Shown here: positions 20,709 through 23,745 of the stretch, piece after piece
Layout of the letters: each line of letters opens with the position of its first letter
How positions within the stretch are numbered: position 1 is the first letter of the stretch
Virus record (IMG/VR): IMGVR_UViG_3300042542_000320
Location: 1-23,745 of that record
From: a virus
Strand: one strand, 5' to 3'
Length of the DNA stretch: 23,745 nucleotides
The notes under the pieces: generated by a model
Seen by the model: the letters and a program-made list of their open reading frames with translations, nothing else
Told to the model about the DNA's origin: nothing
The model's database searches: none
Translations under genes and position numbers: made by a program

Positions 20709-21626
20709 ATGTCATCAACGATGCTCCAACTTATGCAACAGACCACTAGCGAGTTAAATCTTGCTATTCCTACCTATGTTGCAGGCAATACCAATCAAGA
20801 TGTACAACAGGTTCTAGCCCTCATGAATCGTACTGGCTATGACTTGGTCAAGGAATATGATTGGCAAGGTTTACAGTTGGAGTATCGTTTCTATACCGAT
20901 GCACAGACTTTTGTAGGTGATACAGTTAGCAACCAAAGTTATAACATTGTTGTTGCTGGTGATGCTACCGCCCTTAATGGCAATTATTCCATTACAGGAA
21001 CAGGCATTAACCAAGATACTTATGTATCCTCTGTAACTTTTAATGGCACGACATCTACCATCGTAATGAGCCAATTAGCAAGTGGCACATACACAGGCGT
21101 AACTTTTACCTTTTCACAAACAAAATACCCATTACCGAATGACTTTGAAGCCATTACGGACAATACCCATTGGGATAAAACGAAGCATTGGCAGATGCTT
21201 GGGCCTGAAGATGCCCAACAATGGCAATGGCTAAAGTCGGGTTATATATCAACAGGCCCACGCATTAGGTGGCGTATTCTAGGCAATAAGTTCCAAATTT
21301 GGCCACCATATAACACACAAGAGTATTTAGGCTTTGAATACCGCTCAAAAGGGTGGGCTAGAAGTGCCACCGACCAAGTTAAGAACAGCTTTACGGCTGA
21401 TACCGATACAACCATATTTGACGATACAGTCATGGTTTTAGGTACAAAACTTAAGTATTTCCAAATCAAGGGGTTTGATACTACTGCATTGCAACAAGAC
21501 TATTTCCGTTATTTGAATGTAGCCAAAGCCAACGACAAGGGTTCTGCAAACCTCAGTTTTGCACCATACCCAACGAAAGTGCTTATTGGTTACGCAAATA
21601 TCCCCGATACTGGCTACGGAACTTAA
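20709..21626 (+). CDS. Head-tail connector protein with Ig-like insertion
   Basis: A 305-aa protein. The N-terminal part 'DVQQVLALMNRTGYDLVKEY' and 'DWQGLQLEYRFYT', then 'YPLPNDFEAITDNTHWDKTK', and 'GPEDAQQWQWLKSGYISTGP' match podovirus head-to-tail connector/adaptor proteins. Residues about 68-138 are a Thr/Gly/Asn-rich insert ('VVAGDATALNGNYSITGTGI' onward) that interrupts the usual fold and looks Ig-like. It would dock under the portal. AGAGGA lies 9 nt before ATG. Confidence 0.7.
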   Translation: MSSTMLQLMQQTTSELNLAIPTYVAGNTNQDVQQVLALMNRTGYDLVKEYDWQGLQLEYRFYTDAQTFVGDTVSNQSYNIVVAGDATALNGNYSITGTGINQDTYVSSVTFNGTTSTIVMSQLASGTYTGVTFTFSQTKYPLPNDFEAITDNTHWDKTKHWQMLGPEDAQQWQWLKSGYISTGPRIRWRILGNKFQIWPPYNTQEYLGFEYRSKGWARSATDQVKNSFTADTDTTIFDDTVMVLGTKLKYFQIKGFDTTALQQDYFRYLNVAKANDKGSANLSFAPYPTKVLIGYANIPDTGYGT

Positions 21627-21629
21627 TCT

Positions 21630-23396
21630 ATGGCAGTTGCTCAACAACGAAGGGCAGTTACCGCTTCTGTGCCAGCCCCTATTGGGGGTTGGAACGCTAG
21701 GGATTCTGTTGCCGAAATGAACCCCTTAGATGCGGTAGTTCTTAATAACTTTTACCCCACCCCATCACAAATACAGCTTAGAAAAGGATATACCGAATAC
21801 GCTACAGGCATTACTGGGCAAGTTGATACCCTTATGCAGTATTCAGGTGGTTCTACAAGCAAGCTATTTGCTGCGGCTGGAAGCGTAATTTATGATGTTT
21901 CTAGTGCTGGTGCGGCTGTTTCTGTCGTTACAGGTCAAGGAAGTGACCGACTACAATATGTAAACGCCTCTACTTCAGGTGGAAACTTTCTTGTAGCGGT
22001 TAATGGTGCAGATGCCCCCCTTATTTATGACGGCACAAATTGGATTAAATACGCCACTATCAACACAGCACAGACTATTAGCAATTTAACCAGTTCAGGA
22101 ACAACTTGTACCCTTGTTACTAGCGTTGCCCATGGTCTAGTTACAGGCAATCAAGTTACCATCGCTGGTGCAAGCCCAGCCGCCTATAACGGCACATTTA
22201 AAATAACTGTTGTAAACGGCACTACCTTTACTTATACGGCACTTTCAGCCCCAGCTAGTAGTCCTGCAAGCCCGTTGGGAACTTACACAGTCGCTAAATT
22301 TCTTACTAATACTACAATTGCTAACCTTATTCACATTAATTTGCATAAAGAACGCCTATATTTTGTAGAAACTGGCACTTTAAAGTTTTATTATTTAGCC
22401 CCTAACGCAATTAGTGGAGCTTTATCATCGTTTGACCTTGGTGCTGTTGCTCGAAATGGTGGTTACATCATGGCAATGGGCACTTGGACATTAGACGCAG
22501 GCTACGGAGTAGATGACTACGCTGTTTTTATCACCAATAACGGGGAAGTTATTGTTTATAAGGGTTCTGACCCATCTGACCCTGATAATTGGTCGTTAAT
22601 TGGGGTATGGCAACTTGGTCAAGTCTTTGCTAGACGCTGTTTTTTCAAGTTTGCAGGCGATTTACTGTTAATTACCCAAGACGGCATAGTCCCATTGGCT
22701 TCTGCCCTGCAATCTAGCCGTTTAGACCCAAGAATTAACATTACAGACAAGATTTATTACGCTGTAAGCGAAGCTGCCGATTTATATAACACAGAATTTG
22801 GCTGGCAAATCCACTATTACGCCAAACAGAATATGCTGATATTTAACATTCCCGTAATTGGCGGTCAACAACAATATGTTATGCACAACATTACTAAGGC
22901 ATGGGCTAGTTTTTCAGGCATAAACGCTACTTGCTTTGAAGTTTATGACGAGGATATGTACTTTGGTGGTAATGGCTTTGTTGGAAGGTTTTGGGATGGA
23001 TTGTCAGACAACGACCAAAACATCAGGGCATCTTGCCAACAGGCATATAGCTATTTTGACGCTAGAGGGCAGTTAAAACGCTTTACTATGGTACGCCCTA
23101 TCCTCTTTACCGATAATGGCTTACCGACTGTTTTATGCGGTATAAACACCGATTTTGAAACCCAAAACAATATAGGACAGGTTAGTTTTAACCCTGCCTT
23201 AGTTTCTGTGGGTATTTGGGATACTAGCCTTTGGGATGATGCAGAATGGGGTGGTGGAAATACCATTTCTAAGAATTGGCAGGGCGTGACAGGTATAGGC
23301 TATGCAGCAGGGATTATCCTAAATATTGCATCGCAAGATATTGATGTTCGGTGGGCTAGTACAGACTATGTAATGGAAAGGGGAGCTATTCTGTAA
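21630..23396 (+). CDS. P22 gp10-like packaged-DNA stabilisation / tail hub protein
   Basis: A 588-aa protein. The N-terminal 'APIGGWNARDSVAEMNPLDA', 'VVLNNFYPTPSQIQLRKGYT', and later 'FVGRFWDGLSDNDQNI' and the C-terminal 'WASTDYVMERGAIL' match proteins annotated as phage stabilisation protein (P22 gp10-like; P22 gp10 is 472 aa). The body is a repeat-like beta fold. About residues 155-215 form an inserted strand-rich domain ('GLVTGNQVTIAGASPAAYNG', 'TTFTYT'). It would plug the head-tail channel. The ribosome-binding site is weak. Confidence 0.75.
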   Translation: MAVAQQRRAVTASVPAPIGGWNARDSVAEMNPLDAVVLNNFYPTPSQIQLRKGYTEYATGITGQVDTLMQYSGGSTSKLFAAAGSVIYDVSSAGAAVSVVTGQGSDRLQYVNASTSGGNFLVAVNGADAPLIYDGTNWIKYATINTAQTISNLTSSGTTCTLVTSVAHGLVTGNQVTIAGASPAAYNGTFKITVVNGTTFTYTALSAPASSPASPLGTYTVAKFLTNTTIANLIHINLHKERLYFVETGTLKFYYLAPNAISGALSSFDLGAVARNGGYIMAMGTWTLDAGYGVDDYAVFITNNGEVIVYKGSDPSDPDNWSLIGVWQLGQVFARRCFFKFAGDLLLITQDGIVPLASALQSSRLDPRINITDKIYYAVSEAADLYNTEFGWQIHYYAKQNMLIFNIPVIGGQQQYVMHNITKAWASFSGINATCFEVYDEDMYFGGNGFVGRFWDGLSDNDQNIRASCQQAYSYFDARGQLKRFTMVRPILFTDNGLPTVLCGINTDFETQNNIGQVSFNPALVSVGIWDTSLWDDAEWGGGNTISKNWQGVTGIGYAAGIILNIASQDIDVRWASTDYVMERGAIL

Positions 23397-23745
23397 ATGC
23401 GACAAGTTACAACTGAAAACCAACGCTATTTGGGGGAATGGTTGGTTCGCATACTGAATTTTCCCCTACCTGAAACCACCCAATGTATTGGACAGTTAAA
23501 AGACGGCAATTTGGTAGCGGTGGCTGGATATACCAACTTTATGCCAAAGGCTTGTGAGATTCATATTGGTAGTGTTGGTGAGCATTGGGCTAGTAAAGAT
23601 TTTATATGGGCGGTATTTGATTACCCCTTTAATAAACTTGGACTTAGCGTTATACTAGGGCAAATCTGTGCTGATAACACAGATGCCCTAAAGTTAAACC
23701 GACATTTGGGCTTTAAGGTTGTAGCTGAAATACCTGATGCCCACA
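23397..23745 (+). CDS. GNAT-family acetyltransferase, cut by right edge
   Basis: ATG 23397 directly follows the previous stop; the frame runs 116 codons off the window. 'VAVAGYTNFMPKACEIHIGS', then 'GLSVILGQICADNTDALKLN' and 'RHLGFKVVAEIPDA' show the GNAT strand 4/strand 5 pattern and the 'N..A..L...LGF' motif. Phage tail regions often carry such a GNAT protein; it would acetylate an unknown substrate or be a non-enzymatic morphogenesis protein. GGGGAG lies about 11 nt upstream. Confidence 0.7.
   Translation, partial: MRQVTTENQRYLGEWLVRILNFPLPETTQCIGQLKDGNLVAVAGYTNFMPKACEIHIGSVGEHWASKDFIWAVFDYPFNKLGLSVILGQICADNTDALKLNRHLGFKVVAEIPDAH

Overview
The window is part of a tailed double-stranded DNA phage, or a prophage or metagenomic phage contig, with podovirus-type (P22-like) virion architecture. 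The evidence is a packed run of small and large terminase, a long P22-type portal protein, scaffold, coat, a head-tail connector and a P22 gp10-like stabilisation protein. No tail-tube, sheath or tape-measure gene is visible. Base composition is moderately AT-rich, almost every intergenic space is near zero, and many genes are joined by ATGA or TAATG overlaps. The type of gene content resembles phages of freshwater Gram-negative bacteria, possibly Betaproteobacteria, but the host cannot be proved from this sequence. I see no integrase, tRNA, CRISPR array or insertion sequence.

Layout. (1) 1-952 is a leftward early operon: an ssDNA-binding-like protein, a small coupled gene and a gene cut by the left edge. 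(2) 953-1059 is a divergent control region with back-to-back sigma70-like promoters and a palindromic operator candidate. A Cro/YdaS-type repressor gene (1060-1299) starts so close to its -10 box that its mRNA should be leaderless. (3) 1300-1891 is the only large gap in confident coding sequence. It holds a remarkable long RNA hairpin (24 + 13 base pairs, all imperfections G-U wobbles) whose single 7-nt bulge is exactly complementary to an upstream segment. It also holds a possible 45-aa ORF and an AT-rich palindromic stretch. (4) 1892-4956 is a rightward early cluster: small proteins, a replication-protein-like gene, a C5-type DNA methyltransferase, a PD-(D/E)XK-like nuclease and a Ref-like HNH nuclease. 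(5) 4922-6231 is a leftward pair, a SprT-like metalloprotease and a calcineurin-like phosphoesterase. (6) 6288-8681 is rightward: a VRR-NUC nuclease, a SAM methyltransferase, a ferritin-like/DUF5856-like protein and several very small basic proteins.

(7) 8735-23745 is the packaging and virion region: ParB-methyltransferase fusion, TerS, TerL, portal, then four extra genes (a repeat-rich fibre-like protein, a coiled-coil protein, a GT9-like glycosyltransferase and a small CxxC protein), then scaffold, coat, a small head protein, a terminator, a coiled-coil protein, connector, gp10-like protein and a truncated GNAT acetyltransferase. The four extra genes sit between portal and scaffold, which are adjacent in P22.

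How the parts fit. The repressor probably controls the divergent early operons. The nuclease, ssDNA-binding and replication-like genes would act on phage DNA replication and recombination. The methyltransferases would mark DNA or modify other substrates, and the right half packages DNA and builds the particle. The most novel-looking element is the structured RNA next to the repressor gene.
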